A program made the position numbers and the translations under genes. A model generated the notes under the pieces. It had not been told where the DNA came from and searched no databases. It saw only the letters and a program-made list of their open reading frames with translations. From contig SVIS01000008.1 of NCBI GenBank assembly GCA_015069385.1, positions 1 to 59,230 of the forward strand: a stretch of 59,230 nt of DNA, given 5' to 3'. This document shows, one piece after another, positions 28,257 to 39,216 of the stretch. This DNA comes from Clostridiales bacterium. Lineage in GTDB: Bacteria > Bacillota > Clostridia > Christensenellales > UBA1242. Position 1 is the stretch's first letter, and every line of letters starts with the position of its first letter.

Positions 28257-28571
28257 ATGAAAACTTTTACAAAAAATGATAATGGTTTTACCTGCCAAAA
28301 TTGTGGTAAGATGGTTAGTCCGCTTGGTTATACTTCACGTGATCACTGCCCTTTTTGTTTATGCTCGCTTCATGTAGACATTACACCCGGTGACAGGCAA
28401 AATAGTTGCATGGGAATTATGAAGCCATTTGATTTAGAATATTCACAAAACAAAGGCTATGTTATTGTGTATAAATGTAGCAAATGTAATAAAATACATA
28501 AAAATAAAGTGGCTAACGATGATGATAAAATATTAATAACAAAAGTAGCAAATAAAACTTATAAAGTTTAA
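28257..28571 (+). CDS. RNHCP domain protein
   Basis: FTCQNCGKMVSPLGYTSRDHCPFCLCSLHVDITPGDRQNSCMGIMKP. Confidence 0.85.
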   Translation: MKTFTKNDNGFTCQNCGKMVSPLGYTSRDHCPFCLCSLHVDITPGDRQNSCMGIMKPFDLEYSQNKGYVIVYKCSKCNKIHKNKVANDDDKILITKVANKTYKV

Positions 28572-28585
28572 AATGGAGAAAACAA

Positions 28586-29944
28586 ATGCAAGAAATAATG
28601 GAAATGTGGCAAAAAGTTTTAGATAAAATGCAAAATTATGTATCTACCCTTACATTTGATTTGTGGATTAAAAAACTTGAGCCTTTAGAAATTAAAAATG
28701 ATGATACTTTAATGCTTGCAGCACATAGTAATTCGGCAAAAAATACTATACTTGCAAAACATTCTAGCCAACTTAATGAATGTATTCATGAAATTTTTGG
28801 CGAGTATATGAAGTATGAAATTTTAGATAATGCCGAAACTGAACAATATTTATTAGAAAATAATCAATCACCAATTGAAGAAAAAGTAGATGCACCTAAA
28901 GAGCGTGCTCAGTTTAACGAAAAATATACATTTAATAACTTTGTTGTAGGCAAAAGTAATCAGTTTTGTTATGCTGCTGCCCATGCGGTGGCTGAACACC
29001 CTGGAACTAAATTTAATCCGCTTTTAATTTATAGCGGTGTTGGTTTAGGTAAAACTCACCTTATGCATGCAATTGGCAATTATTTAACTGAATTTAGCCC
29101 TAATTTAAAGGTACGTTACGTTACTTGTGAAAAGTTTATGAACGAATATATTGAATCACTTGGCGTAACAGAAAACAGCAAAGAAAAGGCAGTTTTTCAG
29201 TTTAGAGAAAAGTATAGAAACATAGATGTTTTAATGATTGATGATATTCAATTTATAGCAAACAAAAACGCAACTAAAGAAGAGTTCTTTCATACCTTTA
29301 ATGAATTATATCAAAATGGCAAACAAATTATTATTACATCTGACAGAGCCCCTAGCGAAATTGATATTGAAGACAGAATAAAATCTAGGCTTTCTTGTGG
29401 TCTTATTCAAGATATGCAAATTCCAGAATTTGAAACTAAAATGGCAATTTTAAAAAAGAAAGCACAATTAGAAAGATATTATATAGATGACGAAGTTTTA
29501 AACTTTATTGCTGAAAAACCTTATACAAATATTAGAGAAATGGAAGGTGCGTTGTCTAAGGTGTCGTTTTATGCTACTTTAATGGGCAAAACTACAGCCA
29601 CAATGGAAGATGCTTACCAGGCTTTTAAAGAGGACCAATTTGAAAAACAAGAGCGCATTACTCCTGAAAATATTATAAAAGAAGTTTGTAACTATTTTAA
29701 TATTAGCGAGTATGAAATTACTGGTAAGAAAAAAAGTAAAGATATTGTAGAACCACGCATGATTGCGATATATTTAATAGACAACACATTAAATTTGCCA
29801 CTAGTTACAATTGGTAAAATTTTTGGAGGCCGTGACCACACAACAATTATGCACTCACGTGAAAAAATTACTGAGCAAATTAAAAGAGATAACAAAATGG
29901 CAGCAATTATAAATGATATTAAAGCAAAATTAAGTATAAGATAA
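28586..29944 (+). CDS. dnaA: Chromosomal replication initiator DnaA
   Basis: KYTFNNFVVGKSNQFCYAAAHAVAEHPG...YSGVGLGKTHLMHAIGN; C-terminal GGRDHTTIMHSREKI. Confidence 0.99.
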   Translation: MQEIMEMWQKVLDKMQNYVSTLTFDLWIKKLEPLEIKNDDTLMLAAHSNSAKNTILAKHSSQLNECIHEIFGEYMKYEILDNAETEQYLLENNQSPIEEKVDAPKERAQFNEKYTFNNFVVGKSNQFCYAAAHAVAEHPGTKFNPLLIYSGVGLGKTHLMHAIGNYLTEFSPNLKVRYVTCEKFMNEYIESLGVTENSKEKAVFQFREKYRNIDVLMIDDIQFIANKNATKEEFFHTFNELYQNGKQIIITSDRAPSEIDIEDRIKSRLSCGLIQDMQIPEFETKMAILKKKAQLERYYIDDEVLNFIAEKPYTNIREMEGALSKVSFYATLMGKTTATMEDAYQAFKEDQFEKQERITPENIIKEVCNYFNISEYEITGKKKSKDIVEPRMIAIYLIDNTLNLPLVTIGKIFGGRDHTTIMHSREKITEQIKRDNKMAAIINDIKAKLSIR

Positions 29945-29987
29945 TTAATGATGCTTTATGCCTTATAAAAATAATTAATTGTTATAT

Positions 29988-30022
29988 AAAAAACCACTAC
30001 AAAAAATTGTAGTGATTTTTTT
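29988..30022. terminator. Bidirectional terminator between convergent dnaA and dnaN
   Basis: AAAAAACCACTACAAAAAATTGTAGTGATTTTTTT. Confidence 0.85.
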
Positions 30023-30038
30023 GTAATTAAATTATATT

Positions 30039-31142
30039 TTATAATATTCTTACAGGTAAAATTAAATATAAATATTCTTCTTCGCCATCGGCTGGAACAA
30101 CAACGCATGGATTAGATGCAGAGTTAAATTTAATTTTAACAAATTCTTCTGAGTTAGTACGGAACGCTTCCATAAAATATCTTGCGTTAAATGCAATATA
30201 TATGTCTTTGCCTTGTTGTGTTATATTAATATTTTCTTTAATATTACCAATTTCAGAATTAGAAGTTAAAAGCAAGTTATTATCTTTAATTTCAAACTTA
30301 ACTAAATTATTTTGGCCAACTTTAGATAAAAGTGAAGCCCTTTCTAATGCATCTGTTATTTGATTTTTATTAATAACAATTTCGGTAGTAAATTCTTTTG
30401 CTATTATTTGTTTATAGTTTAAAAACTCACCTTCTAGCACTCTTGATATAATTTTTGTATCGCCGGTATCAACCATTATATATTTGCTATCTATATAAAT
30501 TTTTACTAAGTTTGTAGAATCATCTAATAGTTTTGCAATTTCTGCAAGTGACCTAGCAGGAACAATAACGCTGCCGTTTATTGTAGATTCTTTTAAAGGT
30601 GAATTTACCATTGCAAGACGATAACCATCAAGTGCAACAGCTTTAATTGATTTAGAATTAATTTCAAGCAATGTGCCTTTTAAAATTGGACGTGAATCAT
30701 CGGTTGCAACAGAAAAAATGCTTTTGTTAATTAAATTTTTTAAATTGTTGTTAGTAATAGAAAAATAATCGTTGCTATCTATGTTATTAAAGCCAGGATA
30801 TTCATTTGTTACGAAGCATTGAATATAACTTTCACTATCCATATATTTTATTTTTAATTGATTTTTTTCATTAAGTTCAAGTTCAATTTTTTCATTTGAT
30901 AGTTTTTTCATAAACTCTGTAAAAAATTTGCCCGGAACAACAGTTTCGCCTTCTATTTTAATTTCGGCTTTAATTTTCTTTTCAATAGAAAGTTCAGTAT
31001 CGGTTGCGCTTAGGGTTAAAGTATCTTCCTCAGCAACAAGTTTAATACCTTCTAAAATAGGGTTTGTTGTTCTGCTTGCAATTGCTTTACTAACCTTTAA
31101 AACTGCATCGGATAAATCTAAACCATCACATATTATTTGCAT
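30039..31142 (-). CDS. dnaN: DNA polymerase III beta subunit (sliding clamp)
   Basis: LSDAVLKVSKAIASRTTNPILEGIKLVAEEDTLTLSATDTELSIE; C-terminal YLYLILPVRIL. Confidence 0.98.
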   Translation of the reverse strand: MQIICDGLDLSDAVLKVSKAIASRTTNPILEGIKLVAEEDTLTLSATDTELSIEKKIKAEIKIEGETVVPGKFFTEFMKKLSNEKIELELNEKNQLKIKYMDSESYIQCFVTNEYPGFNNIDSNDYFSITNNNLKNLINKSIFSVATDDSRPILKGTLLEINSKSIKAVALDGYRLAMVNSPLKESTINGSVIVPARSLAEIAKLLDDSTNLVKIYIDSKYIMVDTGDTKIISRVLEGEFLNYKQIIAKEFTTEIVINKNQITDALERASLLSKVGQNNLVKFEIKDNNLLLTSNSEIGNIKENINITQQGKDIYIAFNARYFMEAFRTNSEEFVKIKFNSASNPCVVVPADGEEEYLYLILPVRIL

Positions 31143-31262
31143 AAATAACCTCTTAATAATAATAATTTATTTGGTAAATGTTTAAAAAAATAAGTCATTT
31201 TCCAGTTAAATATATTATACCACTTTTAGTTTTTACTTGCAAGAACTTATATAAAAAACATT

Positions 31263-31301
31263 AAAAAACGCTTTAGTTATACAACTAAAACGTTTTTTAT
31301 T
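31263..31301 (-). terminator. Intrinsic terminator of the giant surface-protein gene
   Basis: AAAAAACGCTTTAGTTATACAACTAAAACGTTTTTT. Confidence 0.8.
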
Positions 31302-31302
31302 T

Positions 31303-34300
31303 TTATCTAATTTTCATTTTTCTACGTAACAAGATAAACAGAACAATTCCTACAACTGCCACAACACAAACTACAACTATAATAATTATTGATATTGCGT
31401 TAAGTGGTTCAGTTTTTTGAATAAATGAACTATATAAAAGTTGACCGCTTAATGTTGTTACTTCAATGTAATAATTATTTGGTGCTTCTAAAACAATTTC
31501 GTAGTTGTCTAGAATTAAACCTTTTTCTAAATCTGCATAAGTAAGATATAAATCATCTTCACCAGTGATTTTTAAAATACATTCACCTGCTTGAGTTAAT
31601 ACATTTTTTGTAGAGAATTTAATTGTTACATTGTCGGTAGTAGAAGTTCCCGAATTGTGTGACAAGTTAATTGGTACAACTGCATCGTTAATCCAAATAG
31701 AGAAAGTAAATTTTTGTTTAAAGTCATTATTTGTATTAATTGTAATTGTCCAGTTACCTTTTCCAGTTTTTATATCATTTTTATGAAGAGTTAAATCTTT
31801 TAAGAATTTACCATCATATAAATTACCATTGTTAGCATTTGCAAGTTTGCTATTTACTGACACACCATTTAATAATATTTCTTCAATATAGTAATTACCA
31901 TAAGAACTATAAGAGAACACTGAGCGGCTTTCGCTAGAACTTAAAATTGTAAAATATAAAGGTGCTTCATAAATGCTTTCGCCAGCAATTTTTGCAGAGA
32001 AAGTAATTTTATATAAACCTGCTTTGCTTAAATTCCAAACAAATTTTTCTTCAGGTTCTAGTTCATAAGGTTCACCATTTAACTCAATTTTAATTGTAGG
32101 ACGAGCATTGTTATCATAGTAACCAAGAGTAGATTCTGGTACAGAAACTTTTACTGCTTTGTCGTAAATTGCATAATTAATAGGAGATTGATCATTTACT
32201 TCAAATATAACGCTACTTAAATATTTAATTGAGAAATATTCGGTATCGCTATATGTGCCAAAGTAATGAGTATTGCCAGCTAAGTCACTAAATTTAAAGT
32301 AGTATACACCAGATGATTTTAAATTAATTGCAAATTGGCTTTCGGTTTCGGTAATAACAGGAGTAAATTCTGTTTTTCCTACTTCACCATAATATATTGT
32401 TGCAGTAATTTTGTTTTCTGGAATTAAATAATATTTTGTCCAAGCAACTTTTCTTCCTGCTTCGTAACCATCTTTTGTTATTATTGATGATATTATAGAA
32501 GTTTTATTGCTTAAATCTTGCGAGTTTCCTGTGCTATCGTATTCAACAAAATCTTTTTCTTTAAACAATGTATATGTCTCAGGAATTTTAGTAACTGCAA
32601 TTCTGCTAGAGAAGAACTCAATTTGATTGCCAGATTCAAAATTTGTATGAATTGTATATATAGTTGTGTAATCATCAACAATTAAAGTTGTTTCTAAAAT
32701 TAAGTTCAAACTTTCGTTTAATAAAATTTCATAATTACCATTTACTAAATAATGATTATGTTCTGTTTTTGTTGCAGTTGTTGCACCGCTTGTAACAGTA
32801 TAAGTATATTCGTTTCCGGTTGCTTTAACTTCTGAGTACGAGCCATCATCGTTAATTTTCATAACAGAGAATTTAAAGTTTGAATTATTTTCAATTGTGA
32901 AATTAAGAGTTTTAGAAAGACCTTTTAAATCTCCTAAATAATTTACAACAATTCTATAAGTCCCATTATCTTTAGCAATATATTCTTCGGTTAAAGAAAT
33001 AATTAAATTTGATGGAGTAATTAAATACATTTCGTAAGGGAAATCAAGATTTGTTTGTTCGTAGTTAATAGTAACACTATTAGTATAAACACCTTTATTA
33101 CCAAGAATAGATGTTACATTATCACCATTTTCGCCAAGAAGTGTAATTTTTGGAACTTTGTTGTAAATATTAAAGTATTTAGTATCTGTTCCTGTACCAA
33201 AGTCAGCATTTAGTGTTAATTTAACAGCAAACATATAACTATTACCATATGAGCCAGATGCAGCATCTATTTTTTCTTGTTTCATTTCTATAGCAATAAC
33301 TACACCGCTTAAGAGTTTACATTCAAAATAGTTAGTATATTCAGGAGCACCTACAGAGCCTTGAATATTAATGTTTGCACCATTTTTAGAAATGCTATAA
33401 GTGTGGCTAATTCCACCATGGCTAACATTAAGTTCAGTTGTGCCTGAATAAATTGTTGTGTCGTATCTATAAGTTATATTTTCGCTTGAGTAATAAACAT
33501 AAGTACCATCTTGGTTATATGAGGTAATAATATCACCTTCAGAAGTAATAGGATTATTAATTTCTATTTGACCAAAAATATGTACAACTTTATATTCTTC
33601 ACCAAAATTATCGGTAAATGTATAAATAAAGTAATCGTTTTTGTTAATAATTCTTGTAATTTCTAAACGGAAATAAGTTTCACCATTTAAACCTGTAAAA
33701 TATGTAATTTTATAATTTTGAGAAGTATATGTTGGTTGTTGTTCTGTGAAATATTTTGAATCATATATTTCGTATGGGCTAATTACGCTTCCACTAACAA
33801 CACCGGTTATTCTTAATTTTTCAGCATAAATTACATTATTTTCGCCTGTTTTGTTTGCAGGTATTCTAATAATAATACCTTCTTTATCTTGAGTATCTTC
33901 ATATTGAGCAATAGTATAATACTCTAAAACTCTATTTAAAACAAATGCATTTATTGTAATAGAGCCAAAGTAAGGTGCACCATAAAGCACAATTCTTTGT
34001 GATGATGAATTAGCGCTTAATGCTGATAATTGTTGCAAACTATATGTAACATTTTCAGATGTTTCACTATAAGTAGCCATATTGTAATACTTATCTCCAG
34101 AGAATGGAGTTTTAACATAAGTATTATTTGCTACAGTAATTAATTGATAATATTTAGAGCCAATATACTCAGAATTATTTAATAAATTTACACTTTCTAA
34201 GTTAAGTGAATATTTAGAATATAAATCTAAATTACCATTTTGAGCAATAATTTCAGGGTATGCAACTTGTTTTACAGCATCGTTTGATGCAGATGTTAAA

Positions 34301-37300
34301 GATTTATAAGTAAAAGCAACATCTTCTGACTCAAGTTGATTTGAAATATAAATTGTAAATACTGTACGGTTACCTGCGTAGTCTTCTTCGATAATTTCAA
34401 TATATTTACCAATTGCATTTTCTGTATTAGAAGAATCTATTAACCATTCATAACTTTGTCTTGCTATTGCAAAAGATAACATGTTGTTAGAAGAGTCGTT
34501 ATAGTTTTCTAAATATATTTCACTTTCCTGAGTATGACCTATTTCGTATTTTGTATTTACTCCACTATTATCAAATATTCTATAATAAGATTTATAAAAA
34601 TCTAGACCTGTTTCGGTTGGAGTTTTTAAAATATTAGTTAGGTTTGCTTTGTCTACAACATAAGAGAAGTTTGCAAAAAGCCCACTAGATTTACTCATAT
34701 TATATTTGTTACCATAACCTGTTGCATATTCTCTTAAATAGTTAAAGTTTAAACCATAAAGAGCAACAAGTGCCGATACGTTTGTAATAGGAGCCTCTAA
34801 GTCAACAACAATTTTTGTTGTTTTTTGGAAATGTTCTTCGCCATTATAATCAGTTTTGTTACCATTAAATTGTAAAGTAACATCAACTGTTGTGCCATTA
34901 GTATAAGCACCAATTTCTGATAAATCTAAATCTACATAATAACTATTGTCACCATTTGAAACAATATCGTTTTTGTCAATTCTTCCATTTTGACCATTAG
35001 ATACTGAATAAGTTATTTCATCTTGGTTAATATTTGCAAGGAATTTACTAGAAGAGTCTGACCAAGAAATTCTTACCACAGATTTATTTGTATAGTATAT
35101 ACCATTAGCATCGTTATTTAATGGAGTATTTTTATCATCTAAAAGCGAATACTTTGGTGAATCATATTTAATTTGGAAGTCAAAGGTAAAAGTATCACCA
35201 GCCTTAGATGAAACAATTACTCTGTAGTAACCTTGTTGGTTAAATGTAACAAGACCATCTGCCGAAGCGGTTGTTAAATAATTGGTGTCTAATGCTTTAG
35301 TTAATGAAGTAACTACAGGTGTTTCTGCTAAGTTTTCACTTTTTCTGTATTCAACTATTGCTGATAGTTCGTAACTTGTATAATAAGAGCCAGTTGCATA
35401 TTGTACAATTGAATTTTCTTGATTAACATCAGCATAACTTTCTTGATTATAATTAAATAAGTATGTGTTAGTATTTAATGTATCGTAACCATATTTATAT
35501 TTAGGAATATAAACGGTTACAGGAAGCAAGTTAGTAACAAGCACAGGTGATGAAACTGCATTTGCCGAAGTCATTTGGCTTGCAAAGTAAATATCTTGGA
35601 AGAATAAAGTTTGATTATTAATGCTTTGATAATTATTTAAAACTTGTAGTTTAATTGCACCACCAGTGTAATATATTGAATCGCCGGCATTGTTTACTTC
35701 TGGAGCACTAATAATACCATTGCGGTCTATAATAAATATTAAAACTCTGTTTTGTGGGTCATTATTATCAACAATGCTACTAGAAGTATATGTTCTTGTA
35801 ATTATATACTTACCTGATTTTGTTCTTGTACCTATTTGACTTGATGAAATGTTATAGTTTTCTACATTTAATTCCCAAGAATATGTGCTGAGTTCGTTTT
35901 CTACCGAAGTGCCTAAAAGAGTTCCATCTTTTGTATAAATAGTAATAGTTGATGTTGGTTCTTCTTTAAATACGTATGTTCCTTTAGAACTTTTTTCAAA
36001 AGCATAGTATTGCATTTGAATACTTTGAACTTCTAAATTAGCTTTAGGATTCGTATTATATGAGAAATGTAATATTTCATCGCTATAACTTAATGTATTT
36101 ACTGCAGTTGGTTGATAGTAATTATTTTTTGCATTATTTAAATTATCTTTAATAACAGCAAATTGTTTTAAATCCCACATATAACCATTTTGATTTGTGT
36201 AAGATAAACGCATTTTAGAGTTGTCGGTTGAGAATGTAACCATATGACAAGAATCAAAATTGTTATAATAGTAATCAAAAGCGTTTTGAGAATTTAAATG
36301 TGCTTTAGTAATTGTATAAAAAACGTATTGTGTTTCATTATATGCACCGGTTGCCGATTGCGCATTGATTTTTTTGAAATAATTATCGCTTGGTGTAAGT
36401 GTTAATGATTTAATAGTTGAGTCATTTTCTGTATAGTATACAGTGTTGTTAAGTTCAACTTTTAAATATACCATGCCTTTATATATAACAAAATTGTTAG
36501 AATAATTTTCTGAATTTATAACAATATCTTTAAGCCAATTGTCCCAAGTTGAATTATTTTCTGACATATATTCAAATTGAATAAGTTTATATTTACCAAA
36601 ATATAGTGCATAGTTTGTTGAAGTCATAACCGAATTTGTTGCAAATTGCCAAGAACCAGCTTTATCGTTTGAATCATAACTGCAAGTAATAATGTTTGTT
36701 TGAGTTGTATCTATAAACACAACCAAATAAATTGCATTTACACCTAAAATTTCGGTACCAGATTTTGCTGTTTCGTCATAAATTTTAATTATATATAAAC
36801 CACCGGCAGAAAGTATGCTGCTTTCAGACAATGTGCTTACATTTAAAGTATTTGAATAAGAAGATACAGGTAAATTACTTGATTTATATGTAAACGTATC
36901 GGTTGATGGAATACCCCAAGTTGTATAAGTATTTCCGTAATAATTTTGTAATTGGTCAGAAGTTAATGAGTTTGCATAGTTGCTTGAATATGAAGTTGGG
37001 AAGAATTTATATTCAGCATATGTTTTTGCTTTACCAAAATCACCTTTATTATTCCAAGAAATTGCAATAGAGGTATTTGTTAAAAAGTTTGTTATTTCAC
37101 TACCTTTATAATATAGTGAACCAGCAAGTTTTTTAGCCTCGTTAATTTTAACATCGGTTATACCAGTTTTATCAATTGTGAAATAAGAAATGTAACTTTT
37201 TTGAGCATTGTTTCCATAAGTTAATACAACTTTATATTTTGCACTATTTGAAAAAGTTTGTTCGTTTTCTACAACAATGTTGGCATTATAATTTTCGTTA

Positions 37301-38913
37301 AAACTTGTTGAACTATAAACAGTTAAAACCGATGGTGAATCGAATATGCCGCTTTCTGCTTTTTTAATTAAAACATCGTTATATGTAAAGTAGTCAGTAG
37401 GGATTGCTCTATAAGTGTCATCTACGCCTTCCTCTTCACTTTTAATAACTTCTAATATTTCTACTTGTGGTGAATCATTAGTAATTTCAAACAAAAAGTA
37501 TTGATATTGGTTTTTAGTTGAAAAGTTTTCAAAAGTGTAAACAATTTTAACTAAGTAAACACCTGACTTGCTAAGTGGTGTGTTTGTGTAAGTGGTTGCA
37601 GTAGGCAAAGTTAAAGAATTAAGAGCATTATTATAGGCATCTATATTTTCAAAATAATAGTAAATACTTGAAGATGTATTTAATACGGAATTAGTACTAA
37701 AATAAACAGGCGCTTGATTTGTTGATACAACTTCAATTGAATTAGTTTTAATTTCTTCAAAAACTTTAGTATCGTTTGGTTCTGCATCTGCTAAAGGATT
37801 ATCAACATTTAGAGTGTCAGAAGATAGTTTACTTGTGATATCTGCAGCATGATTAATAACTGATGAATCTAATTCATTGATTTGTTTAAATTCTTGCAAG
37901 CCGCTAGTTGTTGTGTAGTAGGCTTGAACACCAAATATATAAACAGTATCTTCAACATCTGGTGAAACAATTTGGTTAAAATATTCAGTAATTACTTGAT
38001 AGTTATAAAAAGGGTTTATTGTTTCATATTTAATATAATAAGTGCCTAAATTATTAAATGTTATTCTTGCTTCGGTTGTGCCTTCAATTAAATCAACATA
38101 AACATATGGTTGATTAGTAACTTGCGACATTTCGTTGTAACTTGTAACGTTTAAAGTACCAGTTGTATTTACAAGATTTGTTGTGTATGAAAGTTGTTCG
38201 TTAATTCTTGTAATATATAAATTGAAAAAGCGATAATCGTAAGTTAAGTGAAAAAGCCCATCAGAAGAAGCGTTATAATTATGATAATAGTTATTTTCTT
38301 TTATTGTTTTAGAAAAACTTCTTGAAGAGTAATAATTAGAGTAACTAAGAAGATTAAAGTTGCAAGTAAACGATACAGAGGTTGAATCATAAGTATCGTT
38401 TAAGTACCAATAAGAAAAAGTAAGTGAATAATTACCATAAGTAAAAGAGTCTGAACTTGCAATTGTAGGGTTAATGGCTAGTTTAAATATTTCAGAATCT
38501 CTATCAATCCACTCAAAACCATTTTCATCATTTAAGGTGGTAGAAACAACATTACCATTTAAAGTTAATGTATATGTAATTTCTTGATTAATTCTTAAAG
38601 TATTGGTGTTAGGTATATATAAGTCATTTTTAACAAATTCTAATACTACAGCTTCACCATCTTTTAAAAATATTGAGTCACCATTAGCGAATGTATCGGT
38701 TGAGTTTTTGGTGTACGTGTAAATATCTTTACCGGTAACAGCATCTATGCCCGACACTTCACCGTTTGCAGTATATATGCTAAAATAAGAAGGAAGAGAA
38801 TTTGTATCTTCTGCAAAAACATTGTTATTTGCTGTAAAAACAAATACCCCCGATATTAATGCAAAAATTGCAGGAATAATTGCTAATAATTTTTTAAATG
38901 ATAATTTTTTCAT
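31303..38913 (-). CDS. Giant membrane-anchored extracellular protein (2536 aa), probable multi-Ig-like adhesin/envelope protein
   Basis: Signal peptide MKKLSFKKLLAIIPAIFALISGVFVFTANNNVFAED; beta-rich repeats with SGxYxIxxx(Y/F) signatures; C-terminal TM IIIIVVVCVVAVVGIVLFILLRRKMKIR; no LPXTG. Confidence 0.9.
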   Translation of the reverse strand: MKKLSFKKLLAIIPAIFALISGVFVFTANNNVFAEDTNSLPSYFSIYTANGEVSGIDAVTGKDIYTYTKNSTDTFANGDSIFLKDGEAVVLEFVKNDLYIPNTNTLRINQEITYTLTLNGNVVSTTLNDENGFEWIDRDSEIFKLAINPTIASSDSFTYGNYSLTFSYWYLNDTYDSTSVSFTCNFNLLSYSNYYSSRSFSKTIKENNYYHNYNASSDGLFHLTYDYRFFNLYITRINEQLSYTTNLVNTTGTLNVTSYNEMSQVTNQPYVYVDLIEGTTEARITFNNLGTYYIKYETINPFYNYQVITEYFNQIVSPDVEDTVYIFGVQAYYTTTSGLQEFKQINELDSSVINHAADITSKLSSDTLNVDNPLADAEPNDTKVFEEIKTNSIEVVSTNQAPVYFSTNSVLNTSSSIYYYFENIDAYNNALNSLTLPTATTYTNTPLSKSGVYLVKIVYTFENFSTKNQYQYFLFEITNDSPQVEILEVIKSEEEGVDDTYRAIPTDYFTYNDVLIKKAESGIFDSPSVLTVYSSTSFNENYNANIVVENEQTFSNSAKYKVVLTYGNNAQKSYISYFTIDKTGITDVKINEAKKLAGSLYYKGSEITNFLTNTSIAISWNNKGDFGKAKTYAEYKFFPTSYSSNYANSLTSDQLQNYYGNTYTTWGIPSTDTFTYKSSNLPVSSYSNTLNVSTLSESSILSAGGLYIIKIYDETAKSGTEILGVNAIYLVVFIDTTQTNIITCSYDSNDKAGSWQFATNSVMTSTNYALYFGKYKLIQFEYMSENNSTWDNWLKDIVINSENYSNNFVIYKGMVYLKVELNNTVYYTENDSTIKSLTLTPSDNYFKKINAQSATGAYNETQYVFYTITKAHLNSQNAFDYYYNNFDSCHMVTFSTDNSKMRLSYTNQNGYMWDLKQFAVIKDNLNNAKNNYYQPTAVNTLSYSDEILHFSYNTNPKANLEVQSIQMQYYAFEKSSKGTYVFKEEPTSTITIYTKDGTLLGTSVENELSTYSWELNVENYNISSSQIGTRTKSGKYIITRTYTSSSIVDNNDPQNRVLIFIIDRNGIISAPEVNNAGDSIYYTGGAIKLQVLNNYQSINNQTLFFQDIYFASQMTSANAVSSPVLVTNLLPVTVYIPKYKYGYDTLNTNTYLFNYNQESYADVNQENSIVQYATGSYYTSYELSAIVEYRKSENLAETPVVTSLTKALDTNYLTTASADGLVTFNQQGYYRVIVSSKAGDTFTFDFQIKYDSPKYSLLDDKNTPLNNDANGIYYTNKSVVRISWSDSSSKFLANINQDEITYSVSNGQNGRIDKNDIVSNGDNSYYVDLDLSEIGAYTNGTTVDVTLQFNGNKTDYNGEEHFQKTTKIVVDLEAPITNVSALVALYGLNFNYLREYATGYGNKYNMSKSSGLFANFSYVVDKANLTNILKTPTETGLDFYKSYYRIFDNSGVNTKYEIGHTQESEIYLENYNDSSNNMLSFAIARQSYEWLIDSSNTENAIGKYIEIIEEDYAGNRTVFTIYISNQLESEDVAFTYKSLTSASNDAVKQVAYPEIIAQNGNLDLYSKYSLNLESVNLLNNSEYIGSKYYQLITVANNTYVKTPFSGDKYYNMATYSETSENVTYSLQQLSALSANSSSQRIVLYGAPYFGSITINAFVLNRVLEYYTIAQYEDTQDKEGIIIRIPANKTGENNVIYAEKLRITGVVSGSVISPYEIYDSKYFTEQQPTYTSQNYKITYFTGLNGETYFRLEITRIINKNDYFIYTFTDNFGEEYKVVHIFGQIEINNPITSEGDIITSYNQDGTYVYYSSENITYRYDTTIYSGTTELNVSHGGISHTYSISKNGANINIQGSVGAPEYTNYFECKLLSGVVIAIEMKQEKIDAASGSYGNSYMFAVKLTLNADFGTGTDTKYFNIYNKVPKITLLGENGDNVTSILGNKGVYTNSVTINYEQTNLDFPYEMYLITPSNLIISLTEEYIAKDNGTYRIVVNYLGDLKGLSKTLNFTIENNSNFKFSVMKINDDGSYSEVKATGNEYTYTVTSGATTATKTEHNHYLVNGNYEILLNESLNLILETTLIVDDYTTIYTIHTNFESGNQIEFFSSRIAVTKIPETYTLFKEKDFVEYDSTGNSQDLSNKTSIISSIITKDGYEAGRKVAWTKYYLIPENKITATIYYGEVGKTEFTPVITETESQFAINLKSSGVYYFKFSDLAGNTHYFGTYSDTEYFSIKYLSSVIFEVNDQSPINYAIYDKAVKVSVPESTLGYYDNNARPTIKIELNGEPYELEPEEKFVWNLSKAGLYKITFSAKIAGESIYEAPLYFTILSSSESRSVFSYSSYGNYYIEEILLNGVSVNSKLANANNGNLYDGKFLKDLTLHKNDIKTGKGNWTITINTNNDFKQKFTFSIWINDAVVPINLSHNSGTSTTDNVTIKFSTKNVLTQAGECILKITGEDDLYLTYADLEKGLILDNYEIVLEAPNNYYIEVTTLSGQLLYSSFIQKTEPLNAISIIIIVVVCVVAVVGIVLFILLRRKMKIR

Positions 38914-39147
38914 AATTTACACCCTTTTTCTAAACCTAATAAATTTTAGGTATATTAAGTACAATTTTACCTATAAATTGTAACATAAATAAATAAATAA
39001 TTCAAATATATTATATATATTTGAGAAATAATTAAACAAAAAATAATTAATAATTAATTAAAAAACGTTTTAAATTTTTAAAATTAATTTTATTTACTAA
39101 TATTATCAAATAATAAAAAACTTTTTTTGTATTTTTTACTATAAATA

Positions 39148-39175
39148 AAAAACCGCACAATTTATGTGCGGTTTA
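39148..39175. terminator. Intrinsic terminator
   Basis: AAACCGCACAATTTATGTGCGGTTT. Confidence 0.75.
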
Positions 39176-39216
39176 ATTTATTAATGTAAGAACAAAGCAA
39201 GCAAAGTAAACTTCAA

